Part shown: positions 11,610-19,581 of the stretch, in pieces
Layout: every line of letters begins with the position of its first letter
Numbering within the stretch: the stretch's first letter is position 1
Source: a virus
Strand: one strand, 5' to 3'
DNA length: 37,920 nucleotides
IMG/VR virus record: IMGVR_UViG_3300046718_000298
Coordinates: 1-37,920 of that record
Translations under genes and position numbers: made by a program
Notes under the pieces: generated by a model
Database searches by the model: none
What the model was told of the DNA's origin: nothing
What the model saw: the letters and a program-made list of their open reading frames with translations, nothing else

Positions 11610-14600
11610 GGGCCGCTCGTCGGCACGCGCAGCTCGCGGTCTGGCTTGTAGAGATATTCGGACGACCGCCCCTCGCGCTGGTGGCGCTGAAGATCGTCCT
11701 GTAGCGACTTGATCTGCCCCATGATCTCCTTGGCCTTGGCGTCCAGTTCCTTGCGCTCCTGCTGCGTCCGCACGCCGTGCGCGTAAAGACCAGCGAGCTG
11801 GCCCTTCAGTGCCCGAATGTGGCTGGATGTCTCCATCTTCTCCTGCCGCATCGGGTTCTGCCACCGCTCGGGTGCCGGGCGGTTGCCGCCGACAAACCGC
11901 TCAGCCTGCCCGATGCTGGTGCCCTTCAACTGCTCCTGCCGTAGCGGGATCGGCGACATACTCTGCAACACATGGCCGGCGTAAGCCTTGAACCAGGCCG
12001 GGGTGTATTTCGGGAACGGTGCGATCTCCCGCCCGAAATAGTCGCGCCCGGTGAACGCCTCGACGGTGAGCCGCCCGGCCGGAGACAGCTTGCCGGCCAA
12101 CTCGCCGACCGGATCGTGCATGTAGCCGAGGATATCCTTCTCGAAGCCCGGCAGCAGCGCGCGTTCGGCCGCGCCCTCCGGGGTCTGGCCGCCGGTACGG
12201 GGCAGAGCCATGTCGAGTGCGCCGCCGGGGGACATGACGCCGCCGCGGCCCTCCCCCGGCGTCTTGCCGGTCTTGAGGTACTGATAGACTGCGTTCTCGA
12301 GACCGACCGCCATGCCGAGGCCGATCACGTACCGCACGCGGGGGCTGAACTGGCCGCGCAGCACGTCGAGCGCCGCTCCGCCGATCGAGCGGATCGAGCC
12401 GTGCTCCCAGCCGAGAGAGGTTGCTGCCAGCTGCAGCCCCTGCTTTGCCCGCCCCGCCCAGAATAGGTTGTCCATGACAAGCTCGCCGAAGCGGTCGTCC
12501 ATCCGGTCAGAGAACTCGCGGGCTTGCCGCAGCTGGATATCTGGCGTGGCGTTGGGGTTCTGCGCCAGCCATTCGGACATCTCATCATAGAAGGCGGCGG
12601 CCTTGAGCCGCGGCACCACCTTGTCGAACAGCGGAGCGGTGATGGTCTCGTTGATCCGGGCGAGTTCGCCGGCGAGGAACCCGACCGCTCGCATCGGTGC
12701 GTAGACCGGGTTGCCTTCGCCGACATCACGCAGCCCGGCGGCCAGCTCCATCCGGGTCTGGCCCCGCCGGAACGCGGTGAAATAGTTCTGCCGCGACGTG
12801 CCCTGGTACTCGGCGCCGCGCCCGACCATGCGAGACCCGGACTTGGCATAGAGGTCAGCGACCCTCTCGAAATCGGGGCCGTAGTCGTCGATGCCGCGGT
12901 ACTGCCGCTCCATCTTGCGGCCGATGCCGAACACGTCTTTCCCTGCCTTTACGCCGGGGATAGCACCGAGCCCGACCTGCTTCAGGCCCTCGCGGATATC
13001 TCCGGCCTTCAGCGCCTGGATGCCGGACGCGAAGGCCGATGCCGATGCCTCCTGCGACATCGCCAGAGCGTGATAGCCGGACAGCGCCAGGACAGACTGG
13101 GTGATCGCGTTCTTGGCGTGCAGCGCCGCGGTATAGGCTTTGCCGCCGAGTTCGCCATGCAGGAAGCCCAGCGCGACGGAGTTGTTGTAGATGCGGGCGA
13201 ATCCGTCCGGGGCATACGCCTGGATTACGACGCCGCGCGGTTGCGGGTTCTGCTGGCTGTGGATCGCGATAGCCCGTTCGGCCAGCCGCCCCTCCAGCGG
13301 CCCCCACCCGTCCGGCTGGTTGCCGCGCGGATAATACCGGATCATGCCGCTGTCGCGGCCGACGCGGAAAATGCGGTTGTGCGCGAGGTAGCGGTCCATG
13401 TTCGCGACGTTGCGCATGGTCATATCGACAGGGTCAAGCGTCACCGGCTCGAACCCCATGTCGATCGCGTCGGAAATCGTCGGGATGGATCGCTTCTTTA
13501 GCGCCCGCCCGGTACCTTGCCGCCCCGCCGCCGCGCCCATCGCGCGGGTGACGCCAGCCGGGTCGCGGTACTGGTGGGCATAGTAGTCTTCGACAAAGGA
13601 AGCGCCTGACGTGGACGGCTCGGCGGCGATCGCCAGCTCTCGCTCCTTGAACAGCTTGCGCATGATATCGGCGAGTGGCCGCAGCTCCGGCGGCCCGCTG
13701 TATTGCGTGCCCTGGCTGCGGGTCTCGACGAAATCGAGGAAATTCAGCAGCGCCGGCTTCGGCGGCGACAGACCAGCTTTCTTTGCTACGATGTACGCCT
13801 GAAACTCGGGAATGTAGCGTTGCACCAGCGGCCGCCAGGGCTCCCGCGCCGCCTCGACAAAATCTGCCGCTGGCCGGTTCGCCAGCGGGCCGCGTGCGCC
13901 GACCTGCGCCTCGGCCCTTTCCGTTGATCGCCGAGCCGAGCCGACCTCCTTGCGGAACAGGGCCTCCCCCGCCTCGGAAAAGGCGTCCACGGTCGAGGGA
14001 GAGAACACTTTCTCGATGCCCTTTCCGGCGTCCTTGACGCCCTGGACAAGCTGCGGCGGCAGCGGAATTGCCCCTTGCTCGCTGGACGCAAGCCGTTGCA
14101 TGACGCCCGGTGTTTCACGTGAAACACCCCCCGGCAGCCGCCCCATCGGATCCATGCCAGCCATCCCGGCAGTCAGCATCTCCTGCGCCGCGACCGGCTG
14201 GCCCTCCATCGCCGCCTGCAACGCTTGGCCGCCGGTGTGCAGCGGCGACAGCAGCATGCCGCCGACCGCGCCGGGGATAAGCCCCGCAGCTTCGGCGCCG
14301 CTCGCAACCGGCGGCTTGCCCTCGCCCTCGACCGGCTGGCCGGTGAACCCGGCCCCCGCGCCTCTCACGACTCCGCGCGCAAAGCCCGGTGCGGCCTCAC
14401 CGCCGCCCGCCTTGATCGAGGACATCGCCCCCTTCAGCAGCGTGTCGATCAGGCTCGTCGGATGCTCGGCCGGCTCCATCACGCCTTTCTGCATCTGCGG
14501 CATGGGCGGCGCGGTCTGCCCCATCGCCAGCGGTTCGATGGTGTCCCCGACCGGAGCGGCCGGCCGGTTCTGCATGGCCGGCGCCGCGGGCAGCTGTGGC

Positions 14601-15301
14601 AACGCCGCCGAGATCGGCTGCATCTTGGCCGGCTCAAGATCGGCCGCATGCTCGGCGAGCAGGTTTGGCGCCGGTGACGGAAGGCCCGGCGGCTCGATGG
14701 TGTCGCCTCCTGACGCCCTTTTGGCCTCGTCCGGCCGCTGCGCCATCAGCGAATCGAGCAGCGCCAGAGGCCCGGTCGGCTGTTTCGTCGTGTCGTCGCC
14801 GCTGCCGAGCAGCGTATCGAGAACGGCATCGGCCGGAAATTCCGGCTCCGGCCGCAGCGTCAGGTGGAGGGCGCTGTCGTAATAGCCCTCGCTAGGCCCC
14901 GAGGGCGCTCGCAGACCTGACTTATATCCGCCGGTCGCCTTGGCATATTCAGCGGGGCTTGGCCGCTCAAATGCGCTTCCCCAAACCCTGAATGCCTCGT
15001 CCTCGGTTTTGGCCCCACGCAACGCTCGGAGCGCGCCCGCCTCGGGGCCGCGCAACTCATCGGCCGTGTGCGCAAATTGCTGCTCAATAGACGGAGAGGG
15101 GCCATAGTTCCTGAACAGTGCCTGCTTGCGTGGCCCAAGCCACTGACCAATGCCGTAGGCGCCGCTGCTGGGATTGACGATCGAGGGATTAAGGCCGCTC
15201 TCGACGCGGCTCATCCACCGGACGGCGCCGCGCGCCTGCTCCGGGGTTAGGCCGAGCGTGCTGGAGAGGTAGTTGACGCCGTAATCGAACGGGTCCGCCA
15301 T
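11606..15301 (-). CDS. Large ejection protein with N-terminal lysozyme-like domain (1231 aa)
   Basis: Residues 1-125 form a phage tail-lysozyme domain: YLSSTLGLTPEQARGAVRWM, SRVESGLNP (Glu34 is the likely catalytic acid), SGAYGIGQWLGPRKQAL, then FRVWGSAFERPSPAEY. This is followed by a Pro/Ala-rich low-complexity stretch (about 150-420) and a long mostly helical body. The plan (murein hydrolase plus long helical region, third in a row of core proteins) matches internal ejection proteins such as T7 gp16, which leave the capsid during infection and open the cell wall for DNA entry. Several segments around 700-1000 are mildly hydrophobic. The start ATG lies 1 base beyond the upstream stop. The gene contains a perfect parS site at 14111-14126. 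Confidence 0.8.
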   Translation of the reverse strand: MADPFDYGVNYLSSTLGLTPEQARGAVRWMSRVESGLNPSIVNPSSGAYGIGQWLGPRKQALFRNYGPSPSIEQQFAHTADELRGPEAGALRALRGAKTEDEAFRVWGSAFERPSPAEYAKATGGYKSGLRAPSGPSEGYYDSALHLTLRPEPEFPADAVLDTLLGSGDDTTKQPTGPLALLDSLMAQRPDEAKRASGGDTIEPPGLPSPAPNLLAEHAADLEPAKMQPISAALPQLPAAPAMQNRPAAPVGDTIEPLAMGQTAPPMPQMQKGVMEPAEHPTSLIDTLLKGAMSSIKAGGGEAAPGFARGVVRGAGAGFTGQPVEGEGKPPVASGAEAAGLIPGAVGGMLLSPLHTGGQALQAAMEGQPVAAQEMLTAGMAGMDPMGRLPGGVSRETPGVMQRLASSEQGAIPLPPQLVQGVKDAGKGIEKVFSPSTVDAFSEAGEALFRKEVGSARRSTERAEAQVGARGPLANRPAADFVEAAREPWRPLVQRYIPEFQAYIVAKKAGLSPPKPALLNFLDFVETRSQGTQYSGPPELRPLADIMRKLFKERELAIAAEPSTSGASFVEDYYAHQYRDPAGVTRAMGAAAGRQGTGRALKKRSIPTISDAIDMGFEPVTLDPVDMTMRNVANMDRYLAHNRIFRVGRDSGMIRYYPRGNQPDGWGPLEGRLAERAIAIHSQQNPQPRGVVIQAYAPDGFARIYNNSVALGFLHGELGGKAYTAALHAKNAITQSVLALSGYHALAMSQEASASAFASGIQALKAGDIREGLKQVGLGAIPGVKAGKDVFGIGRKMERQYRGIDDYGPDFERVADLYAKSGSRMVGRGAEYQGTSRQNYFTAFRRGQTRMELAAGLRDVGEGNPVYAPMRAVGFLAGELARINETITAPLFDKVVPRLKAAAFYDEMSEWLAQNPNATPDIQLRQAREFSDRMDDRFGELVMDNLFWAGRAKQGLQLAATSLGWEHGSIRSIGGAALDVLRGQFSPRVRYVIGLGMAVGLENAVYQYLKTGKTPGEGRGGVMSPGGALDMALPRTGGQTPEGAAERALLPGFEKDILGYMHDPVGELAGKLSPAGRLTVEAFTGRDYFGREIAPFPKYTPAWFKAYAGHVLQSMSPIPLRQEQLKGTSIGQAERFVGGNRPAPERWQNPMRQEKMETSSHIRALKGQLAGLYAHGVRTQQERKELDAKAKEIMGQIKSLQDDLQRHQREGRSSEYLYKPDRELRVPTSGP
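14111..14126. promoter_or_regulatory. Perfect parS (ParB-binding) site
   Basis: TGTTTCACGTGAAACA matches the bacterial chromosomal parS consensus exactly and is extended to a 20-bp perfect palindrome (14109-14128). It lies inside the 1231-aa ejection gene, in codons for GVSRETPG, near residues 392-398. No parA or parB gene is seen in the window, so a host ParB would be the reader. Two other CACGTG cores in the window lack the flanks. Confidence 0.85.
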
Positions 15302-15302
15302 G

Positions 15303-16472
15303 TCATTCTGACGGCGGTTGCGCCGGAGCCCCCGGCGTCGGCAGAGGCTTCATGCCCGCCGATTTCCGCATCTCATTGACGACCTCGTTCAGCTGCCGTT
15401 GCAGGACAGGCTTTTCCTCCTCGGTCGGCCCCGGCGTGCCGAACGGCGGATAAAGCTGCTTCTCGATGTTCTTGCGCAACCCCTCCAGCGCGCCGCGCCG
15501 GTCCTGCGCGCTGGTCTTAGCCCGCGCCTCGGCCAGCTTTGAGGTGAACTGCTGTACCTTCTCGCCGAACTGCGCCGACAGGCGAGACTGCGTTTTCTGC
15601 CGCTCGGTCAGGTTGCCCTTCTTTATCGTAAGATCGGCCTGCTTCAGCGGCAGCTGGGCGGCAAACTTCTCGCGCTGCCAGTTCTCGCCGCGCAGGTATT
15701 TATACATATTCGCTGCGGCCAGCTGCTCGCGCAGATTGCCAGACGACATCTTGTAAAGCTGCTCCGTCGCGTAGGCGACCGCCTCCGGGTCGGCATCCGG
15801 CCGGATGTCCTTGATGCGGGCGGCGATGGCGCTCGGGTCGGTGTAGCGGAACATACCCATTATCTGCGTCAACTCGTTGTGATCGGCGACATCGACGGAC
15901 GGAGGGGCGGCGGCAGCCGAGACCGGGGCTGCCGCCGCGGCGCCCGGAGAGAGTGGCGTGTCCTGCGTGTTGGTCGTCACCCCCGTCGCATCCGTGGCCG
16001 ACGTGCCGGCGGCAGGCGGCGGCTCCAGCGGCACGCCCGCGCGGCTCTGCCCAGCCCCGGCTAGACGATAGTAAGCGTCAGTTTGCTCCGGCGACATTTC
16101 CTGCCCGCCGTTCAGCTCCATCGCGTCCTGTTGATCCTCCGACAGCGTGCGCGGCCCGGCCTGCTGTTGCGGAGGCGCGGCGGGAGCCGGGGCGGACGAG
16201 GGAAGCTGCATGCCGGCAGCGGGTGGCGGCGACATGGGTTGCCCGCCGCCGATGCCTGCGATCTGTTGCATCGGGTTCTGCTGCGGCGAGCCGAAGCCGG
16301 GGATGCCGCCGGCCATCAGGGCCTGCCCCATAAGCTGGCGGCCTTGCTGCTCGCGCTGGTACTGCTGCATCAAGAGACGCGCCTGCATCTGGCGCATCGC
16401 CGATTCCTGCTGCTGCCGGTAGTCCTGCGCGAACTGGCCGAGACCGGCGCCGAGAGCTGCTAGTGAAAACAT
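15303..16472 (-). CDS. Probable internal core/ejection protein (389 aa)
   Basis: No enzyme signature is seen. The N-terminus has a short hydrophobic start (FSLAALGAGLGQFAQDY) and a long Gln/Met-rich helix (QARLLMQQYQREQQGRQLMGQ), then a low-complexity Gly/Pro/Gln/Ala region (about 55-195), then an amphipathic helical region (EQLYKMSSGNLREQLAAANM, VQQFTSKLAEARAKTS). Placed between the 476-aa protein and the lysozyme-bearing protein, it fits the middle member of a T7-like trio of ejection proteins (gp14, gp15, gp16). This assignment is by gene order and composition, not by sequence family. Confidence 0.6.
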   Translation of the reverse strand: MFSLAALGAGLGQFAQDYRQQQESAMRQMQARLLMQQYQREQQGRQLMGQALMAGGIPGFGSPQQNPMQQIAGIGGGQPMSPPPAAGMQLPSSAPAPAAPPQQQAGPRTLSEDQQDAMELNGGQEMSPEQTDAYYRLAGAGQSRAGVPLEPPPAAGTSATDATGVTTNTQDTPLSPGAAAAAPVSAAAAPPSVDVADHNELTQIMGMFRYTDPSAIAARIKDIRPDADPEAVAYATEQLYKMSSGNLREQLAAANMYKYLRGENWQREKFAAQLPLKQADLTIKKGNLTERQKTQSRLSAQFGEKVQQFTSKLAEARAKTSAQDRRGALEGLRKNIEKQLYPPFGTPGPTEEEKPVLQRQLNEVVNEMRKSAGMKPLPTPGAPAQPPSE

Positions 16473-16486
16473 CGCCTGCCCTTACC

Positions 16487-17917
16487 TCACGCTGCCGAGA
16501 GTGACATCGGGAGCATCGACCCGAGGCCGCTGAGCAGCCCGCCGCCACCGCCGGCAAACCCGGACCCCGCAATATCGCTGGTCACGCCCGTCAGCGGATT
16601 GGTGAAGATGCCAGCGCCCATGCCTGACCCCGGGAGCCACCCGCCAGCCCCGGCCGCGCCGCCGCTGCCGAGCAATCCGTTGCTGCCGAACAGCGCATTG
16701 CCGCCAGACAGGAGGCCGCCGATGCCCTGCGCGGTCTGGTTGAAGCCCTGCTGACCCAGGTTGCCGCTGAGCTGCGACGCCTGCTGCCCCAGCCCCATGT
16801 ACTGCATCAGATCGCCCAGCACCTGCTGCGGCAAGAGGTACTGGTTGTTGCCGAGATTCGTCGCGCCGGTCAGCTGGCTCTGCAAATTGCTGGTGCCGGC
16901 CATTGCATTGTTGCCGATCGTCGCCCCGGTCAAGTAGGGAGCCGCGCCGAGGGTCGAGAGACCCTGCGCGCCCGTCGTGCCGAGGCCGAGCGCCCGCCCG
17001 AGTCCTTGGCCGCCTGCGTCAAGCAGACTGCCGTAGGAGGCCGCCCCCTGCACCCCCGCCTGGTTCTGCGCCTTGAGAGCCTCCAGTACGTTGGCGATCT
17101 GGCCCATGTAGGTCTGGGTGGGCAGCTGCGACGAGCCGTAGGCGAGGTTGGTCGCACCGGAATAGAGCGGCGAGGCTGCCCCCGCTGCGCCTTCCATCCG
17201 GTTCAGCCGGTTGTTCTGCCAGTTGATGTCGAAATTGCCCATCGCGTTCGAGGCCACGCCCGCGCCATAGGGCGATGACCCGAGCCCCGCCATCGCGTTC
17301 GCGGCCCCCGACTGGTCCGTCAGCTGCTGCTGCGTCCGGTTGAACAGCGCGGACTGCGGGTCGAACCCGGCCTGCATGATCGAGCCGGCCTGGTCGTACA
17401 TGTTCTGCGCGCCGCCGGCCCCGTAGGCCGCCGCCTGCGATGCGCCGGTCAGCGCCTGCGCGTATTGCGGGTTGGACGCCGCCGCGTTCACCATCTGGCC
17501 GTAGAGCGGCGAGAAGGCGCTGCTCTCGATCTGCGGCAGCAGCCCCAGCGCCCCTTGCGCGCCACCGGCCAGCTGCGGTGCGGCGCCCGTCACATCGCCG
17601 TAGATCGGCAGGAAGTTGTTGTAAGCGTTCTGCGCGCTGCCGACCGCCTGCCCCGCATTCTGGTCGTAGAGCGTCGATTGCCCCGGCGCGCCGAACAGGT
17701 ATTGCGCGCCGGCGTTGTAGCCCTGCGGATAAAGCCCCTGCGCTTGCGGGTAGGCCCACGCGGCCGGAGTGCCGGCACCGCCGTTCGCTGACATGCCGGC
17801 AAGCGGCGAGAGGATATCGCCCCATGAACTGGCTGCCAGCCCCTGGTTTGGCGGCAGCATGACGGTCGGGCTGCCTGATGACGAACCGGAGCCGCCGGCC
17901 CCCATTGCGGACGGCAT
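16487..17917 (-). CDS. Probable internal virion protein, Gly/Ala/Gln-rich (476 aa)
   Basis: This is a low-complexity protein dominated by Gly, Ala, Gln, Asn and Ser (AQNAYNNFLPIYGDVTGAAP, QLAGGAQGALGLLPQI, NAMAGLGSSPYGAGVASNAM), with a C-terminal glycine-rich part (GSGFAGGGGGLLSGL) containing weakly hydrophobic stretches. Proteins of this composition occur at the first ejection-protein position in many short-tailed phages. The start is ATG 17917 in a TGATG overlap with the small gene upstream; the longer frame to 17998 is a shadow. The function is inferred from position. Confidence 0.6.
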   Translation of the reverse strand: MPSAMGAGGSGSSSGSPTVMLPPNQGLAASSWGDILSPLAGMSANGGAGTPAAWAYPQAQGLYPQGYNAGAQYLFGAPGQSTLYDQNAGQAVGSAQNAYNNFLPIYGDVTGAAPQLAGGAQGALGLLPQIESSAFSPLYGQMVNAAASNPQYAQALTGASQAAAYGAGGAQNMYDQAGSIMQAGFDPQSALFNRTQQQLTDQSGAANAMAGLGSSPYGAGVASNAMGNFDINWQNNRLNRMEGAAGAASPLYSGATNLAYGSSQLPTQTYMGQIANVLEALKAQNQAGVQGAASYGSLLDAGGQGLGRALGLGTTGAQGLSTLGAAPYLTGATIGNNAMAGTSNLQSQLTGATNLGNNQYLLPQQVLGDLMQYMGLGQQASQLSGNLGQQGFNQTAQGIGGLLSGGNALFGSNGLLGSGGAAGAGGWLPGSGMGAGIFTNPLTGVTSDIAGSGFAGGGGGLLSGLGSMLPMSLSAA

Positions 17918-18096
17918 CAGACGGGCTCCACGCGGTCGAGGCCGATGACGCAGACGCCGGGCTGCCCCGGCCCGGTGTAGCGGATCGGCAAGCCCCACTC
18001 GCAGACCGGCTCGGCGACCTCGACGATGCGGTTGTGCGCCCAGTAGCCGGGGAACTTGACCCGCACCTTGTCGCCGGCCTTCAGGTTAGATTTCAT
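17917..18096 (-). CDS. Small SH3/KOW-like beta protein (59 aa)
   Basis: This is a compact strand-rich protein: LKAGDKVRVKFPGYW, then HNRIVEVAEPV, then CVIGLDRVEPV. It resembles an SH3-like or KOW-type barrel, with the usual G-D-x-V-x-V opening. The start ATG 18096 lies inside the 3' end of the GNAT-like gene and the stop overlaps the next ATG. The role is unknown; a small virion cofactor or an RNA/protein-binding domain is possible. Confidence 0.6.
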   Translation of the reverse strand: MKSNLKAGDKVRVKFPGYWAHNRIVEVAEPVCEWGLPIRYTGPGQPGVCVIGLDRVEPV

Positions 18097-18556
18097 CGGT
18101 TAGCGACCACCAGAAAATGGTTGACCTCGGCTCCGCACCCAGCGCCAGGAAGAACGGCATCAGCGGGCGGTCGCCATTGTCGTGCAGCATCGCAAACACC
18201 GCGCCCTCTATCCGTAGGGCCTTCTTGCACTCGCGCCACATCTTATAGCCGATTCGCCCGCTATCGCGCCATGCGTTCCCCAGGTAGTGGCCGCAGTCGA
18301 TGGCGAGCAGCGTCGATTTGTAGGCGAGATGGGTCGAGAACTGCCAGGCGATGAAGCCGGCCACCGTGCCATCGACCCGGCAAGCCCAAACCTTGAATGC
18401 CCCCGCCGCCTCCATCTCGGCCATCCGCTCCCAATCCGGCAGCGGGATCAGCTTGCCCTTGTGCGGCGATAGCTCGGCCCAGTAGGCGCGAATCAGGTCG
18501 GGAAGGTTGGGTTCGAGCAGCAGCGTGCCGAGAGGTTCCCAGCCGCAGGCTACCAC
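18086..18556 (-). CDS. GNAT-like acetyltransferase (156 aa, GTG start)
   Basis: The fold resembles GNAT N-acetyltransferases. There is a helical N-terminal part (LIRAYWAELSPHKG), strand pair FKVWACRVDGTVAGFIAWQF (residues about 53-72), a following strand TLLAIDCGHYLG, a helix with GYKMWRECKKAL, and a C-terminal LMPFFLALGAEPRSTIFWW like the final helix and strand of the family. The acetyl-CoA loop R/Q-x-x-G-x-G/A is not clear. GNAT-like genes recur among phage late genes, where they may modify host or virion proteins. The start is GTG 18556, overlapping the preceding stop by 7 bases; the upstream part of the open frame is a shadow of the neighbour genes. Confidence 0.6.
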   Translation of the reverse strand: MVACGWEPLGTLLLEPNLPDLIRAYWAELSPHKGKLIPLPDWERMAEMEAAGAFKVWACRVDGTVAGFIAWQFSTHLAYKSTLLAIDCGHYLGNAWRDSGRIGYKMWRECKKALRIEGAVFAMLHDNGDRPLMPFFLALGAEPRSTIFWWSLTDEI

Positions 18557-18645
18557 TGGCCGCTGAAGATCAGCACGACCAGCGCGAGGAAGCAAATCCC
18601 CGCGATCGTCCACACCAGCAGGAGCCGGCGGCCTTCGGGGGTCAC
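18550..18645 (-). CDS. Tiny single-pass membrane protein (31 aa)
   Basis: The GTG at 18645 overlaps the endolysin stop (GTGA), giving VTPEGRRLLLVW, then a membrane helix AGICFLALVVLIFSG and QW. It is too small for a standard holin but has the form of a pinholin-like or lysis-timing peptide, and it lies immediately behind the endolysin. The next gene overlaps its stop. Coding status is supported only by this tight coupling and the clean hydrophobic segment. Confidence 0.45.
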   Translation of the reverse strand: MTPEGRRLLLVWTIAGICFLALVVLIFSGQW

Positions 18646-19187
18646 TTCGGCTTCGCGGCACGAGCCTCGGCCAGCATCGCGTACACCGCGCGCAACGTCG
18701 TCGAGGCGTGGTTGCCTACACTGTCGCCGTCGTAGTGCGACTTGCCGCCGTTCTCCGGGTCCGGCAGCGAGGCCCACTCGCAGGACAGGAGATGCGCGAA
18801 GCCCTCGTCGTCCATGTCGCCCTTCCACCAGAGCTTGTAGCCGCGCCCGACCAGCAATTCCCACCCCAGCATGTCCTGCAAGGTGGGCGTGAACAGCATG
18901 CCGGGCGACAGGTTGGCCTGCTGCGCCAGCCGTCGCAGCGTGCCGCGCAGGAACTGGTAGGCACCCACCGCCGACGACCGGGTATCGCGCATCAGCATGG
19001 ATGACTGGAACGAGTAGATTTGCCCCATGCTCATCTCGGTGAGCGCGATCGTCGATGTCGGGTGCCCGAAATAGGCGTTGTAATTGTTGCGCGCCTCGCC
19101 GATCGGGTTGTCCGGCACCCCGCCCCGGATAAAGTGCAGGATGATGTCGGTGCACGGGTCCATCTGGAATGTGTTCATCAGTGCCAT
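18642..19187 (-). CDS. Endolysin, lysozyme/muramidase-like (181 aa)
   Basis: This is a cell-wall hydrolase candidate. Visible features are EARNNYNAYFGHP (31-43), SSAVGAYQFLRGTLRRLAQQ (71-90, similar to the G-A/R-Y-Q-F-L segment of lysozyme-like phage muramidases such as GH104), PTLQDMLGWELLVGRGYKLWW and EWASLPDPENGGKSHYDG. There is no signal peptide, so it needs a holin. The catalytic glutamate is probably in the first 55 residues (Glu31 or Glu51), which I cannot settle. ATG 19187 has GGGAG 4 bases before it; ATG 19178 (TGATG overlap with the holin-like gene) is the alternative. It would cleave glycan strands at late lysis. Confidence 0.65.
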   Translation of the reverse strand: MALMNTFQMDPCTDIILHFIRGGVPDNPIGEARNNYNAYFGHPTSTIALTEMSMGQIYSFQSSMLMRDTRSSAVGAYQFLRGTLRRLAQQANLSPGMLFTPTLQDMLGWELLVGRGYKLWWKGDMDDEGFAHLLSCEWASLPDPENGGKSHYDGDSVGNHASTTLRAVYAMLAEARAAKPK

Positions 19188-19576
19188 ACCGCTCCCAGCC
19201 AGACGCCGAAGATAGCGTGCAATATGCCGCCCAGGAAGGTGCCCAAGGCCACGCCGCCGGCCAGCAGCATCGAATACCGGGTGCGCCAGATCAGGATCAT
19301 TCGCTCGATAGCGTCAAGGCGGCTGTCCATGCCCTGCAACCGCTGGGCGATCAGCAACTTCTCTTGTTCAAGTCCGCGCTCCATGTGCTTGACATTACGG
19401 TATTCCGCCTGAACCAAATCCATCTGTTTGGTTAGGTCGTCCCACCTTATTTGATTACTGGAGCGGTTGGTGACGACCTCGGCGCGCAAGTCGGTGATCT
19501 GCGACGCGAGACCCTGGACCTGCGCCGACAGGCCGCCGATCAGCTGCGAAAGGGGGTCTAGGACGCTGTTCGGCAT
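19178..19576 (-). CDS. Holin-like coiled-coil membrane protein (132 aa)
   Basis: Residues about 1-95 form a long amphipathic coiled coil (LSQLIGGLSAQVQGLASQIT, LVQAEYRNVKHMERGL). A C-terminal hydrophobic part follows (YSMLLAGGVALGTFLGGILHA, then IFGVWLGAVW), enough for one or two membrane passes. A soluble coil plus C-terminal anchor recalls XhlA-type and other accessory lysis proteins. It lies right before the endolysin gene and overlaps it. The start is ATG 19576 with AGGG upstream; a GTG at 19597 would overlap the tailspike gene. A holin or holin-partner role is inferred from the neighbour. Confidence 0.5.
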   Translation of the reverse strand: MPNSVLDPLSQLIGGLSAQVQGLASQITDLRAEVVTNRSSNQIRWDDLTKQMDLVQAEYRNVKHMERGLEQEKLLIAQRLQGMDSRLDAIERMILIWRTRYSMLLAGGVALGTFLGGILHAIFGVWLGAVWH

Positions 19577-19581
19577 CAGCC

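Noticed and set aside
11610-11864. N-terminal extension of the PurD-like gene
   Set aside because: The extra residues are Arg/Gly/Ala-rich antisense-free shadow of the ejection gene's 3' end; the PurD alignment starts at the GTG of the GTGA overlap.
12524-13501. A 325-codon + strand frame within the ejection gene
   Set aside because: Shadow frame; the minus-strand protein is continuous and carries a recognisable lysozyme domain.
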